DNA from: an uncultured Oleiphilus sp.
GTDB lineage: Bacteria; Pseudomonadota; Gammaproteobacteria; Pseudomonadales; Oleiphilaceae
Direction of reading: 5' to 3'
DNA length: 64,000 bases
Assembly: GCA_913020045.1 (NCBI GenBank)
Contig: CAJWBE010000022.1
Span: forward strand, 1 to 64,000
The notes below the pieces were generated by a model. That model saw nothing but the letters and a program-made list of their open reading frames with translations, had not been told where the DNA came from and searched no databases. A program made the translations under genes and the position numbers. Positions 26,852-36,296 of this stretch are shown here, piece by piece. How positions within the stretch are numbered: the first letter of the stretch is position 1; the number at the start of each line of letters is the position of its first letter.

Positions 26852-27697
26852 CTATTTTTTAAGGTTGATAATGCCGGCGCTAACGATAAAGGCGCAGCCA
26901 AGCAGAATAGACACGGTGATGGCCTCATCCCAAATCAACCAACCCATGCTCGAAGAGAAAATAAGCGAGGTATAGGTGAACTGTCCGATTTTGCCCGCTG
27001 ACACTCTCCGATATGCTGCGGTAATTAGCAGCTGACCAATGGTTGCAACACTTGCCAGCGCCAAAAGCCAGAGGTATTGAGTGGTTGTTGGGGCGGTCCA
27101 TGCATTGATTGCGAAAGGCGCTGAAAACACGCTCGCGACTAGGCTAAAGTAAAACACAATACGCAAACTTGGTTCGCTGTCGCGCATGCGACGAATGGTG
27201 ACTTTTGCAACGGCGGCTAGGGCGGCGCCGAGCAAGCCGATGCATACAAGTTTAATATCAGAGCTGTCCGCCTCCTGCGGGTTGACGATAAAAATCACCC
27301 CGACAAACCCAAGTCCTATGGCTAGCAAGGTATGGCGACTAGAACGTTCACTCAGCCAAAGTAAGGCAACAATAGGGATGAAGAACGGGGTGGTGAGCTT
27401 CAATAGAATGGCTTTGGTGAAGTGCATGTTGCCTAAGATGTAAAAGAAGCAGCTCATCGCACTGACACCAATAACACCGCGCAATAAGTGAAAGCGCAAC
27501 TGAGTTGTGGCAAAACCTTTCGGCCCATTTTGAACCAAAATTAGCGGGATAATAATAAAGAAGGCGAGACTGTTTCTAAAAAAAACGATGACTTCGTTGG
27601 GCAGCTCTTGTGATAGATGCTTGATAATGCCACCCATTAGAGCGAAGCATAGCTCGCCGACTATTACAGCGACAATTGGTGCGAGAGAAGATTTCAA
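26852..27697 (-). CDS. EamA-family (DMT) inner membrane transporter
   Basis: A 281 aa protein with about ten hydrophobic segments in two EamA repeats, the drug/metabolite transporter layout. Motifs include GELCFALMGGIIKHLS in helix 1 and FFIPIVALLWLSERSS in the first repeat. RhaT/YdcZ-like members move small metabolites; the substrate cannot be inferred. It is convergent with tusA (22 nt apart) and lies downstream of dsbD, whose start is far away, so it probably has its own promoter. Confidence 0.85.
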   Translation of the reverse strand: MKSSLAPIVAVIVGELCFALMGGIIKHLSQELPNEVIVFFRNSLAFFIIIPLILVQNGPKGFATTQLRFHLLRGVIGVSAMSCFFYILGNMHFTKAILLKLTTPFFIPIVALLWLSERSSRHTLLAIGLGFVGVIFIVNPQEADSSDIKLVCIGLLGAALAAVAKVTIRRMRDSEPSLRIVFYFSLVASVFSAPFAINAWTAPTTTQYLWLLALASVATIGQLLITAAYRRVSAGKIGQFTYTSLIFSSSMGWLIWDEAITVSILLGCAFIVSAGIINLKK

Positions 27698-27881
27698 TTG
27701 AGTACTTTTGTGGCTGGCATGTTGGAAAACTGCTTGGTCTAGCGTTTGGTCTACCGGCTCAGGAATGATTTGAGCGCTGATGAATGCGAGCTACTTTAAC
27801 CGAAGTCAGTTAAACGGCAAGAGATTTCTAGTCGGACCGCACTCAAGAGGCAGTTTAAGGGGGGCTTTATTTGTGAGCTGC

Positions 27882-29873
27882 TTAGGTCTCCGACAGTGCA
27901 GCGTCAAGCCGTTTTTGGAAGTCGGTGGCGGTCACTTCGCCCACAATACGAAGTGCTTTCAATTCATTGCCACTCTCGTCGAAGAACAGTATCGAAGGTG
28001 GGCCAAATAAACCGAAGGTTTCCATTAATTCTTGGTTGCCTGCGTCATTCTCCGTGACATCAGCTTTGACTAAGTGAAAACGCTCCATTCGTTGTTTTAT
28101 CGGCGCAAGTGGAAAAACCTGATCTTCCATGATTTTGCAGCTAATGCACCAGTCGGCATAGAAATCGACCATGGTCGGAAGTTGTTGGCCCTTCGCTTGA
28201 CCTAACTGTTTGTTCAGCCCGGTTACGGTATAAATGTTTTCAAATGGGAGTTTCTCTGATCCGGCTGAATATTGGAGAGCTCCGTTACTGTTGGAAGATA
28301 TCGCGTCCAAGGGTTTAAGAGGGTTGGTACCTCCACTCGCTGCGCCGATGGCCAGCAAAGCCGAGTAAAGTGCGAGTAGCAAACCGAGGCCTTTGAGTAT
28401 TCTCGGCCACCCCGACGCGGCACTGTCGAATGCGCCCATTTGAGTTGCGCTAAGGCCAAATAATATTGCCCACAGCAGCATGATCAATTCTGCGGCGACA
28501 AAACGGCTGAGTAACCAGATAGCAACTGCCAGTAGCATCACGCCAAATACGCCTTTGACTGCATCCATCCATGCGCCAGCTTTGGGAAAGAACTTACCCC
28601 CGCCAACTGAGATTAGGATGAGCGGTACGCCCATACCAAGCCCTAGCGCAAATAAAGACGCACCACCGATAACGGCATCTGCCGTGGCGCTAATATATAG
28701 TAATGCGCCAGCGAGAGGCGCGGAAACACATGGCGATACAACGAGTGCGGATAAGGCGCCGATCAAAAATACGCTGCCAATGTGTCCGCCGCTGAGGTTC
28801 TGGCTGGTATTGTTCAGTCTATCTCTAATAAACGCGGGTAGCTGCAGCTCGTAAAGTCCAAACATTGCCAGCGCGAGCAGAACAAAAATAGCGGCAAAAA
28901 CGCTGAGCAAAATTGGATCTTGCAACGCCGCTTGGACGTTAGCGCCCGCGCCTAGCATACCGGTTACGACGCCAGCAGAGGCATAGGTGATGGCCATCCC
29001 CAATACGTAGGTGCTCGATAGGACTAATGACTTCATCACCGTTGGTTTATTTTGCCCGGCGATGATGCTGGTGATGATCGGGATCATAGGAAAGACACAG
29101 GGAGTAAAGGTCAGCCCCAGCCCGAGCAGAAAAAAGATACCGATGATCGTGGGTAAACTGCTTGTTTGAATGAAGTTAAAAACGCCTGAGGCGTCCTCTA
29201 AGTTTTCTTCACTTGGCAGTGACAGCTCTTCTGTCGGCACTATCGCTTTGATGTTGTTTGTCGTCAGCGCGTTTGCTTGAGAGTTCGTTGTTGGTGTGTC
29301 GGAGGCCTGTGAAATGGAAGCGGCTGGCACCATGTCTGAGTTAGTGTTGGTGCTAGGCGGAATAAACATGATTTTCTGCCGCGCAGGGGCATAACATAAA
29401 CCGGCTTCGGCACAGCCTTGATAAGTGATTTGAATTTCTGCATCACGCACGCCTGCTGCTAACGAGATAGGAAGAAATACGGTTAAAGTTTTATGAATAA
29501 CATGTACTTCACCAAAGTACGGGTCGTTTTTCGCTTTGCCTTGGGTAGAGAATTTAGGCTCGCCGATGGTGACGCCTTCGCTGAGCGCTTTGAATTTGAA
29601 TCGTTCATAGTACAAAAAATACTCATCTTCGATTCCCCATGTCAGCTCAAGTCCGTTGCTTAGTGTCTTCTCGCTGAACCTGAACGCTTCATGGACCTTG
29701 AGGAAGTCGGGCTCGGCTTGCGCCGACATTTCACTGGATTGCTCTGTGTTTGTCGCATAATTACTCGGGTCAAAGGCGTGGCTAATTGAGGCCGCCATTA
29801 GCAGCAGTAGACTGAGGATAACGAAGCGAGCATTGCGGAGCTGGGCGAGTCGTCGAATAATGAATAAATGCAT
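27882..29873 (-). CDS. dsbD: Thiol:disulfide interchange protein DsbD
   Basis: A 663 aa inner membrane reductase that carries electrons from cytoplasmic thioredoxin to periplasmic thiols, including cytochrome c maturation, relevant to the nearby cbb3 cytochromes. A signal peptide (about 1-33) is followed by the alpha domain with the active pair in CAEAGLCY. The middle has eight membrane helices with the cysteine motifs FTPCVFPMIP and VSPCVSAPLAG. The C-terminal thioredoxin domain has DWCISCK. All three redox pairs are intact. Confidence 0.95.
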   Translation of the reverse strand: MHLFIIRRLAQLRNARFVILSLLLLMAASISHAFDPSNYATNTEQSSEMSAQAEPDFLKVHEAFRFSEKTLSNGLELTWGIEDEYFLYYERFKFKALSEGVTIGEPKFSTQGKAKNDPYFGEVHVIHKTLTVFLPISLAAGVRDAEIQITYQGCAEAGLCYAPARQKIMFIPPSTNTNSDMVPAASISQASDTPTTNSQANALTTNNIKAIVPTEELSLPSEENLEDASGVFNFIQTSSLPTIIGIFFLLGLGLTFTPCVFPMIPIITSIIAGQNKPTVMKSLVLSSTYVLGMAITYASAGVVTGMLGAGANVQAALQDPILLSVFAAIFVLLALAMFGLYELQLPAFIRDRLNNTSQNLSGGHIGSVFLIGALSALVVSPCVSAPLAGALLYISATADAVIGGASLFALGLGMGVPLILISVGGGKFFPKAGAWMDAVKGVFGVMLLAVAIWLLSRFVAAELIMLLWAILFGLSATQMGAFDSAASGWPRILKGLGLLLALYSALLAIGAASGGTNPLKPLDAISSNSNGALQYSAGSEKLPFENIYTVTGLNKQLGQAKGQQLPTMVDFYADWCISCKIMEDQVFPLAPIKQRMERFHLVKADVTENDAGNQELMETFGLFGPPSILFFDESGNELKALRIVGEVTATDFQKRLDAALSET

Positions 29874-30172
29874 AGTTACTTGGTCGTGGCCTGGCAGAGT
29901 AGTTGAGTAAGACTGTCTTTCAATACTTAAGTTCTATCGAAGATACTTTTCTATATAGCTTAACTGTAGACCCATCTGAATGAATTAAGCGTGATACGGC
30001 GTCGTAAATTACCGTAATTTTGTGACAGTTAGTTGTCGCTTACATGGCTTATGTATCGTGATCTTTATGAATCTCCTGTTTTGGATTATATTGCCGCTCG
30101 AATGCAAACCGAAGCAAGCATGTATTACGCTTCGTTAAGATCATCGTTGAGTTAGCTTAAGTTCCGCTGAAT
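29874..30172. other. 299-base region between dsbD and epmC
   Basis: A divergent gap between dsbD (minus) and epmC (plus), AT-rich near 29930-30060. It should contain both promoters; no clear operator is visible. It also contains a 34-codon open frame (30051-30155), listed separately. Confidence 0.5.
30051..30155 (+). CDS. Possible small protein upstream of epmC
   Basis: A 34 aa open frame from ATG 30051 to TAG 30155, MYRDLYESPVLDYIAARM followed by a serine- and tyrosine-rich end. The composition is protein-like (acidic and aromatic residues, few rare codons), but there is no clear ribosome binding site. It ends 17 nt before the epmC start. No family recognised; it may be a leader peptide or chance. 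Confidence 0.3.
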   Translation: MYRDLYESPVLDYIAARMQTEASMYYASLRSSLS

Positions 30173-30790
30173 ATGACATTTTTATCTGACCAAAATCTAG
30201 ACCAAGGCAAACAAATTTCTATACTTCAGCCGGGCGATATCGCGGTACCTAAGCGTGTTCAAGATTTGGTTCGGCTATTCAATGACGCTTTTGTGGTCGC
30301 CGAGAAGACAGAGCTAGTAAGCGGTGGTGAAGAGCCTATTTATCTTCCGCCGGTGTCGTCTGATGCATTGGCAAAAATAGTATCCACCTCTGATTATTTT
30401 TCCAGCGCGCTGCACGAAGTCAGTCATTGGTGTATTGCGGGCGAAAAGCGCCGCAAACAAGTCGATTACGGTTATTGGTATGAGCCAGATGGGCGAGACA
30501 TTGCGACACAGGCTCTATTTGAAAAAGTCGAGGTAAAACCTCAAGCCTTAGAGTGGATTTTCAGCAAGGCATGTGGTGTGAAATTTCGGCTAAGTGTGGA
30601 TAATGTTGCGCTTCCCGAGCTCACCCCAAGCCCGACATTTATAGAAGCGGTTGTGCGGCAAGCCAATCTGTATATTTCGCAAGGTATGCCTGCACGGGGG
30701 CAGATGTTTGTGAATGCCCTTGTCGCATTTTACGGCACCGAGCAATGCTTTATTGAAAAGCCAGTGTTTACGGCGTCTCGGCTGAGCTGA
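30173..30790 (+). CDS. epmC: Elongation factor P hydroxylase EpmC
   Basis: A 205 aa protein. EpmC hydroxylates the beta-lysylated lysine of EF-P. The metal-binding motif ALHEVSHWCIAGEKRRKQ and the following VDYGYWYEPDGRD are characteristic of the EpmC (YfcM) family. The start at ATG 30173 has no clear Shine-Dalgarno. EpmA and EpmB are not in this window. A protein-free stretch of about 180 nt separates it from rhlB. Confidence 0.92.
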   Translation: MTFLSDQNLDQGKQISILQPGDIAVPKRVQDLVRLFNDAFVVAEKTELVSGGEEPIYLPPVSSDALAKIVSTSDYFSSALHEVSHWCIAGEKRRKQVDYGYWYEPDGRDIATQALFEKVEVKPQALEWIFSKACGVKFRLSVDNVALPELTPSPTFIEAVVRQANLYISQGMPARGQMFVNALVAFYGTEQCFIEKPVFTASRLS

Positions 30791-30970
30791 AAGGCCTGAA
30801 AATGTCAGGAATTACTTGCATGGATGTGGTTAGGCGCATAAGCTGCCCTAAGCAAATAGCTGCGAGTACGGGTGACGCCTGCAGACAGTACGTCGAGTGG
30901 CTCAGCCCGATCAACAATGTGTTGTTTTGTCACGAATCAAAAACTCTTAAACTCAGGTTATTAAACAATA

Positions 30971-32383
30971 ATGTTAGGCGGATTATTCGGTAAAAAGAGC
31001 CGAAGTAAAAATACGGAAAAAGCGAGTTCGGAAGCACCGAAACAAGCGACAAAGAAAGCTTCTCAATCGAGCAAACCTGCGCAAGCGAAGAATAGCGCGA
31101 CAGCCTCTAAAGCAGCACAAACCCCTCCCGCAAAGAAACCTCAAGCTCCCAAAGCAAAACCGTGGACAATTGATAAGTATGCAGTGCCTGAAGAAGAGGG
31201 TAAAACACGGTTTCATGACCTTGGGCTCGACTTGAACTTAGTTCATGCGATTGCAGATTTGAAATATCAATATTGTAGTGATATCCAGGCAGAATCTTTA
31301 CCTCATACTCTGCTTGGCCATGACGTTATTGGTAAGGCACAAACCGGCACGGGCAAAACAGCTGCTTTTTTGATCACCATTATCAATGACCTTATTAAGC
31401 GTCCTATTCCTGACGCGGACCGTTATGCGAGTGAGCCGAGAGCCCTAATTTTGGCTCCAACGCGGGAACTCGCAATGCAGATCGAGAAAGACGCTATTTC
31501 ACTGACTAAGTATGCGCCAGTCTCGGTTTACTCGGTGGTCGGCGGTATCGATTATCAACGCCAACGTGACTATGTTCACAATCAAGTGTTCGATATTTTG
31601 GTCGCGACTCCGGGTCGACTGATCGACTTTTTGAATAGCGGTGAACTGTATCTGGATCAGTTAGACTTTTTGGTGATAGACGAAGCTGACCGAATGTTGG
31701 ATATGGGGTTTATCCCTGACGTGAAACGCATTTTGAGCCGCTGTCCAAAAGTTGATCGCCGACAAACACTAATGTTCAGTGCAACGTTTAATGACGATGT
31801 CATGAACTTGTCTAAGCGCTGGACGTCGAATCCCATTAATATCGAGATTGAGCCGGAACAATTAACGACGGATCGTGTTGAGCAGAAAGTGTTTATGGTG
31901 CCCAGCGACGAAAAGCTCGAAATTATTTGTCGCTATATTGAAGTAAACAATGTCAAAAAGGCGATCGTCTTTGGTAATCGCCGGGATGAAACCCGCCGCT
32001 TAGAGGCGACGTTAAAGAAAAAAGGTGTGAAGGCGGCATTGCTATCGGGCGAAGTTCCACAGCCCAAACGGATTAAGACGCTAGAACAGTTCAAAAATGG
32101 CCAGATTGAAATTCTGGTAGCAACGGATGTGGCCGGGCGTGGTATTCACGTCGACGGTGTTAGTCACGTTTTCAATTACAACTTGCCGGAAGATGCCGAA
32201 GACTATGTGCACCGTATTGGCCGCACAGGGCGAGCGAACGAAACGGGCGTATCGATTTCTTTTGCTTGTGAAGACGATGCCTTCTTGTTGCCTGAGATAG
32301 AAAAGTATATCGGTATGAAGTTGAATTGTGAGTATCCAGATTACTTGCTGGATGGTGAGAAAGCCAAACCAGGCAAGTCCTAG
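30971..32383 (+). CDS. rhlB: DEAD-box ATP-dependent RNA helicase RhlB
   Basis: A 470 aa DEAD-box RNA helicase. Motif I is AQTGTGKTAAF, Ia PTRELAMQIE, Ib TPGRLIDFL, II VIDEADRMLD, III MFSATF, and VI HRIGRTGRANETG, all intact. Before the core lies an N-terminal extension of about 65 residues rich in Lys, Ala, Pro and Ser, as in the Pseudomonas RhlB; the E. coli protein has a C-terminal extension instead. RhlB works with RNase E and in ribosome and mRNA turnover. The ATG lacks a clear Shine-Dalgarno. Confidence 0.9.
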   Translation: MLGGLFGKKSRSKNTEKASSEAPKQATKKASQSSKPAQAKNSATASKAAQTPPAKKPQAPKAKPWTIDKYAVPEEEGKTRFHDLGLDLNLVHAIADLKYQYCSDIQAESLPHTLLGHDVIGKAQTGTGKTAAFLITIINDLIKRPIPDADRYASEPRALILAPTRELAMQIEKDAISLTKYAPVSVYSVVGGIDYQRQRDYVHNQVFDILVATPGRLIDFLNSGELYLDQLDFLVIDEADRMLDMGFIPDVKRILSRCPKVDRRQTLMFSATFNDDVMNLSKRWTSNPINIEIEPEQLTTDRVEQKVFMVPSDEKLEIICRYIEVNNVKKAIVFGNRRDETRRLEATLKKKGVKAALLSGEVPQPKRIKTLEQFKNGQIEILVATDVAGRGIHVDGVSHVFNYNLPEDAEDYVHRIGRTGRANETGVSISFACEDDAFLLPEIEKYIGMKLNCEYPDYLLDGEKAKPGKS

Positions 32384-32414
32384 CGGGACCGATGGGTAGA
32401 GAAAGGGAAGAGCT

Positions 32415-33560
32415 GTGAAGCAACTTAAAATTGTCGCTGACGAAAACATCACCCTGTTAGACCGCTTCTTTGGGGATATTGGAGACGTCGTCTGTTTACC
32501 CGGCCGTCAAATTTCGGCGCAGGACGTTCGCGATGCGGATGTTCTATTGGTGCGCTCCGTGACGCAGGTCAACGAATCCTTACTAGCCAACTCTTCAGTT
32601 CGTTTCGTAGGGAGTTGCTCGATCGGTATCGATCATCTTGATACTGATTTCCTAGATAAACGCTCTATTGCTTACGCTAATGCGCCTGGTTCCAACGCTA
32701 ACTCTGTGGTGGAGTATGTGCTTAGCTGTCTGTCGATCTTAACCGAAACCCATGATTTTGATTGGGGTACGCATACGGTTGGCATTGTTGGGCACGGCAA
32801 TGTTGGTAGCTTGTTAGCTGAGCGACTTCGACGCCTAGGTATATCGTGTCGCGCCTGTGACCCTTTGCTTGAAGATCAGGAAGGTCTGGTAACCTTGGCT
32901 GAGATATTGACGAGTGATGTGATCAGTTTGCATGTTCCGCTGACTAAAACCGGACAGCATGCGACCTATCATTTGTTTGATGAAGCGTTGTTATCTGGCT
33001 TACCTGATAGCACCATCTTAATTAATACCAGTCGCGGTGCGGTTATTGATAATCAAGCGCTGAAAAGAAAGCTGCAAGCGCAGTCAAAATTTACGGCGAT
33101 ACTGGATGTCTGGGAAAATGAGCCGTCTATTGATGCCGAGTTGGCTCGTTTAGTCATGCTTGGTACGCCGCATATCGCAGGCTATAGTTTCGATGGAAAG
33201 GTCAGCGGTAGTGAAATGATTTATCGGGCGTTGTGTCAGCACTTTGGTTTGCCTGCGAGACGCAAAGCTGGGCAGTTTTTGGAAGAGCCGCCGCTGTCTA
33301 AAATGGCTTTCACTTCTATGGCAGATCCAGACTGGTGCATGCATACCGCAATACGCGCTTGTTTCGATGTGCGCCATGACCACAGTGTGTTGCGAGCGGT
33401 TCAAGGACTTTCTGATGAAGAACGTGCTGTTGCGTTTGACCGTTTTCGTAAGAACTACCGATGTCGGCGCGAATTTACTGGGGTGCGTATCCAGTTAAAG
33501 CAAGTACAGTCAGAGCTAGTCACAAAATTTAAAGCGTTGGGTTTTAACCTTAAGGCGTAG
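32415..33560 (+). CDS. pdxB: Erythronate-4-phosphate dehydrogenase
   Basis: A 381 aa enzyme of the D-2-hydroxyacid dehydrogenase family in pyridoxal phosphate synthesis. The NAD site is GIVGHGNVGSLLAERL. Other family landmarks are VGSCSIGIDHLDTDFL, INTSRGAVIDNQAL and ILDVWENEP followed by the catalytic histidine in TPHIAGYSFDGK. The C-terminal domain ends in the dimerisation region. The start codon is GTG. It follows rhlB by 31 nt and may share its transcript. Confidence 0.93.
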   Translation: MKQLKIVADENITLLDRFFGDIGDVVCLPGRQISAQDVRDADVLLVRSVTQVNESLLANSSVRFVGSCSIGIDHLDTDFLDKRSIAYANAPGSNANSVVEYVLSCLSILTETHDFDWGTHTVGIVGHGNVGSLLAERLRRLGISCRACDPLLEDQEGLVTLAEILTSDVISLHVPLTKTGQHATYHLFDEALLSGLPDSTILINTSRGAVIDNQALKRKLQAQSKFTAILDVWENEPSIDAELARLVMLGTPHIAGYSFDGKVSGSEMIYRALCQHFGLPARRKAGQFLEEPPLSKMAFTSMADPDWCMHTAIRACFDVRHDHSVLRAVQGLSDEERAVAFDRFRKNYRCRREFTGVRIQLKQVQSELVTKFKALGFNLKA

Positions 33561-33636
33561 TGTTTGCCACGTTGTCGTCTATTCGTCTATTCGGTAACGC
33601 GAGCAAGTGACACACGAGCTTTACCAGGAGGTGATG

Positions 33637-34350
33637 ATGATCGACATTAATCCCGCGGTCACGAGTATTGATAACGCTAATAAGTTGCAAAGAAGCTTTG
33701 AGTCGATTGGCTTGCCAGTCGGCAGCGCATTGGTCATAGAACGCGTCGATTCTGGAAAAAAATACCCTGTGCAACTCTTAGGGTTTCGTCGTCAGCGAAG
33801 CCTGATGGTATCTCCTCCTCAAACAAAAAACGGCGCAGAAATCCTGTTAGATAATGGCGAAGCCTTAAATGTCCGCTTTATCAATGGGAAAACGATTGGT
33901 GCGTTTGAGTGCCAGGTCGTTTATCGCTGCTATCAGCCTTTTAGTTATATTCATCTTTCGTATCCAGAGCAGATTGAATCCGTTGATATTCGCAATGCAG
34001 AGCGTGTTAGTGCCGACATAGAGGCGAGCGTCGATAGCGATTTTGTGATGGTAGGGGAGTGGCCGAAGAAAGTGGTCTTGCGAAATTTGAGTGAGTCCGG
34101 TTTGTGCTTTGTGAGTGATGAGTTCCTTGGCTTAATTGGGCACGAGCTAAATTTCTCAGTTGGCTTAACCGTGAATGATGTAGAAAAGACCTTATGCTTG
34201 CCCGGTGTAATTCGAAATATAGAGCACCACGCCTTGCCAAATGGACGTAAAGATTATCAAGTTGGCGTCCAGTTTTTAGCGCTCAATGATAATGATCGTC
34301 TTGTCTTGTCGAGTTTCGTATTAGCAAGGCGAGCGCAAGGTTATTTGTGA
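33637..34350 (+). CDS. PilZ-domain c-di-GMP-binding protein, YcgR-like flagellar brake
   Basis: A 237 aa protein. A near-perfect Shine-Dalgarno AGGAGGTGAT (33626-33635) selects the ATG at 33637 over GTG 33607 and ATG 33634. The N-terminal part (about 1-110) is a YcgR-type beta domain. A PilZ domain follows with RNAERVSAD (the RxxxR c-di-GMP site, Arg119 and Arg123) and NLSESGL (NxSxxG at 150-155). Both c-di-GMP motifs are intact. YcgR-type proteins slow flagellar rotation in other bacteria; a flagellar operon is not in this window. Confidence 0.88.
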   Translation: MIDINPAVTSIDNANKLQRSFESIGLPVGSALVIERVDSGKKYPVQLLGFRRQRSLMVSPPQTKNGAEILLDNGEALNVRFINGKTIGAFECQVVYRCYQPFSYIHLSYPEQIESVDIRNAERVSADIEASVDSDFVMVGEWPKKVVLRNLSESGLCFVSDEFLGLIGHELNFSVGLTVNDVEKTLCLPGVIRNIEHHALPNGRKDYQVGVQFLALNDNDRLVLSSFVLARRAQGYL

Positions 34351-34381
34351 TGTTGTTTCGATATAGGCTCAATGCTGACAG

Positions 34382-35551
34382 ATGAATACTAAGTTTCGAT
34401 TGGGCATATTGATAAACCCTGTGGCGGGCATCGGCGGCCCGGCCGGCTTAAAAGGCAGTGATGCACCCGAGACTCAGCGCATAGCGACTGAGCGAGGTGT
34501 CGAAAGCAAAGTGCATGAGCGAGTCTGCGAAGTGCTCACACTGTTGAAAGGACAATCGGGCCAGATTGAATTATTGCTGCCGTCTGCACAAATGGGCGAA
34601 TCGGCATTGCCCAATAAGCATGCCTTCTCATTTTCGGTCGTCTATATGAGTCCCAATACCACGACGTCAAACGACACTGTTCTTGCCGCTAAAGCGTTGT
34701 GCGAACGCGGTTTGGACTTGCTCTTATTCGCAGGCGGTGACGGTACTGCACGAGATGTCTTTTCGGCGATAGGTGCGTCGCAGCTGACGCTTGGCATTCC
34801 GGCGGGTGTAAAAATGCATTCGGGTGTTTTTGCGGTGACGCCGCGAGCGGTCGCTTCTGTGGTATCGAGTTTACTGTCTGCCCGTTTGGTGTCTGCGTCG
34901 TTGCATGAGGTAAGAGATATCGACGAAGCCGCGTTCGCGAAAGGGCAAGTAAAGACGCGTTTTTTTGGTGAAATGTTGGTGCCCGATGACCAGCTGTTGG
35001 TGCAGCAGGTCAAATGCTCCGGTTTATCTGATGACGCCTTAATGTTGGAAGAGTTAGCGGCCTATATCGCAGAGTTAACGGAGGACGATAGTCTCTGGAT
35101 TCTGGGGTCTGGGGGGACGTTAAAAACGATTAAGACGCAGGTTGGCCTAACTAGCCCAACCTTACTAGGCGTTGATCTTTGGTATCAGGGTGAATGTGTC
35201 GCCAGCGATGCACATGAGGCGCAAGTATATGAGTGGCTAGAGCGGTGTCCGAATGCCAAGCTAGTGTTGTCAGTGATTGGCGGGCAGGGCATCGTGCTTG
35301 GGCGCGGAAATCAGCAAATTAGCCCGCGAGTAATAAATTCGGTTGGTATCGATAATTTGATGCTGGTGAGTACACAGAAAAAGCTACATGCGTTAGAGGG
35401 ACGACCGCTAATGGTAGATAGTGGTTGCCCCGAGCTTGACGCTCGCCTTAGTGGTTATCACCGAATTTTATGTGGTTACGAGGATGTTGTGCTTTATCGT
35501 ATTGGCTTGCCCATCGAAGGGGCTGAAATGATTGAGGGCGAAAGGGTTTAA
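34382..35551 (+). CDS. ATP-NAD kinase-like protein
   Basis: A 389 aa protein of the NAD kinase-like family. The N-terminus has LGILINPVAGIGG and the phosphate-binding motif LFAGGDGTARDVFSA, both typical. Members of this group resemble AcoX-type proteins of unclear substrate; the family name comes from NAD kinase, but a direct NAD kinase role is not assured. The ATG lies 31 nt after the PilZ gene, and the gene converges on the GNAT gene with 10 nt between stops. Confidence 0.82.
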   Translation: MNTKFRLGILINPVAGIGGPAGLKGSDAPETQRIATERGVESKVHERVCEVLTLLKGQSGQIELLLPSAQMGESALPNKHAFSFSVVYMSPNTTTSNDTVLAAKALCERGLDLLLFAGGDGTARDVFSAIGASQLTLGIPAGVKMHSGVFAVTPRAVASVVSSLLSARLVSASLHEVRDIDEAAFAKGQVKTRFFGEMLVPDDQLLVQQVKCSGLSDDALMLEELAAYIAELTEDDSLWILGSGGTLKTIKTQVGLTSPTLLGVDLWYQGECVASDAHEAQVYEWLERCPNAKLVLSVIGGQGIVLGRGNQQISPRVINSVGIDNLMLVSTQKKLHALEGRPLMVDSGCPELDARLSGYHRILCGYEDVVLYRIGLPIEGAEMIEGERV

Positions 35552-35561
35552 GCTGCTTTAG

Positions 35562-36296
35562 TTAGTCAATCAATGCTTGGGTCATGGATGATAAGGTCTG
35601 AATCTGTTTTCCTTCTACATCGAAGTTATCTGGATCTAACCATTTTTCGAAGCAAGCCTGCCGCGCGTTCCACTCGCTATCAATCATTGAAAACCATGCA
35701 GTATTGCGATTTGCGCCCTTAACGACTTGGGCGTTGCGAAAGGTGCCTTCATAGCTAAACCCGAGTCGCTTGGCAGCGCTAATAGATGGCTGGTTCAGGT
35801 CATTACACTTCCACTCACAACGTCGATACCCTAATAGGAACGTCGCTTCAATCATCAAATAAAGGGCTTCGGTTGCGGCGCGAGTTCGCTGAAGGCGAGG
35901 CGAAAAACATAGGTGGCCAATTTCGATAGAGCCTGCTTGAGGTGCAATCCGCAAATAAGCGCAAACGCCTAGGGCGTTTTGTTCGGTGTCTCTGATCAGG
36001 TAAGCGAAGGTATTGCTGCGGTCTTGTGTCAGTAGTTCGACCCAACTAACGTAGTCGGCTTCTTGAGTCATTGGGCCATACGCTAGATAGGTCCACAGGT
36101 TTTTAGGAGCGTCTTCAAATGCTGTTTGCAGTTCTGATTTATGGAGTTCAGTCAGTGGTTCTAGCTCGCAATATCGCCCTTGTAAGCGCTGAGTTAAGGG
36201 CGCAACGTTGACTGCCGCAGGGGCTACCCAACTTTCGACTGGATGGCCAACCGGTTGATTATATTTGTTTTTGTGGTCGGAGGAACCCGCAACCAT
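35562..36296 (-). CDS. GNAT family N-acetyltransferase (RimJ/RimL type)
   Basis: A 244 aa acetyltransferase. Residues about 40-190 are a GNAT domain of the RimJ/RimL type, with RYCELEPLTELHKSELQTA at the start and the acetyl-CoA region IGHLCFSPRLQRTRAATEALYL, then a NQPSISAAKRLGFSYEG block. It probably acetylates a protein or small amine; the substrate is unknown. The start abuts the stop of the unknown gene at 36297, so the two are probably co-transcribed. Confidence 0.88.
   Translation of the reverse strand: MVAGSSDHKNKYNQPVGHPVESWVAPAAVNVAPLTQRLQGRYCELEPLTELHKSELQTAFEDAPKNLWTYLAYGPMTQEADYVSWVELLTQDRSNTFAYLIRDTEQNALGVCAYLRIAPQAGSIEIGHLCFSPRLQRTRAATEALYLMIEATFLLGYRRCEWKCNDLNQPSISAAKRLGFSYEGTFRNAQVVKGANRNTAWFSMIDSEWNARQACFEKWLDPDNFDVEGKQIQTLSSMTQALID

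Noticed and set aside
30802-30993. 63-codon open frame between epmC and rhlB
   Set aside because: Composition and lack of a ribosome binding site look like noise, and it overlaps the rhlB start. No recognisable family.
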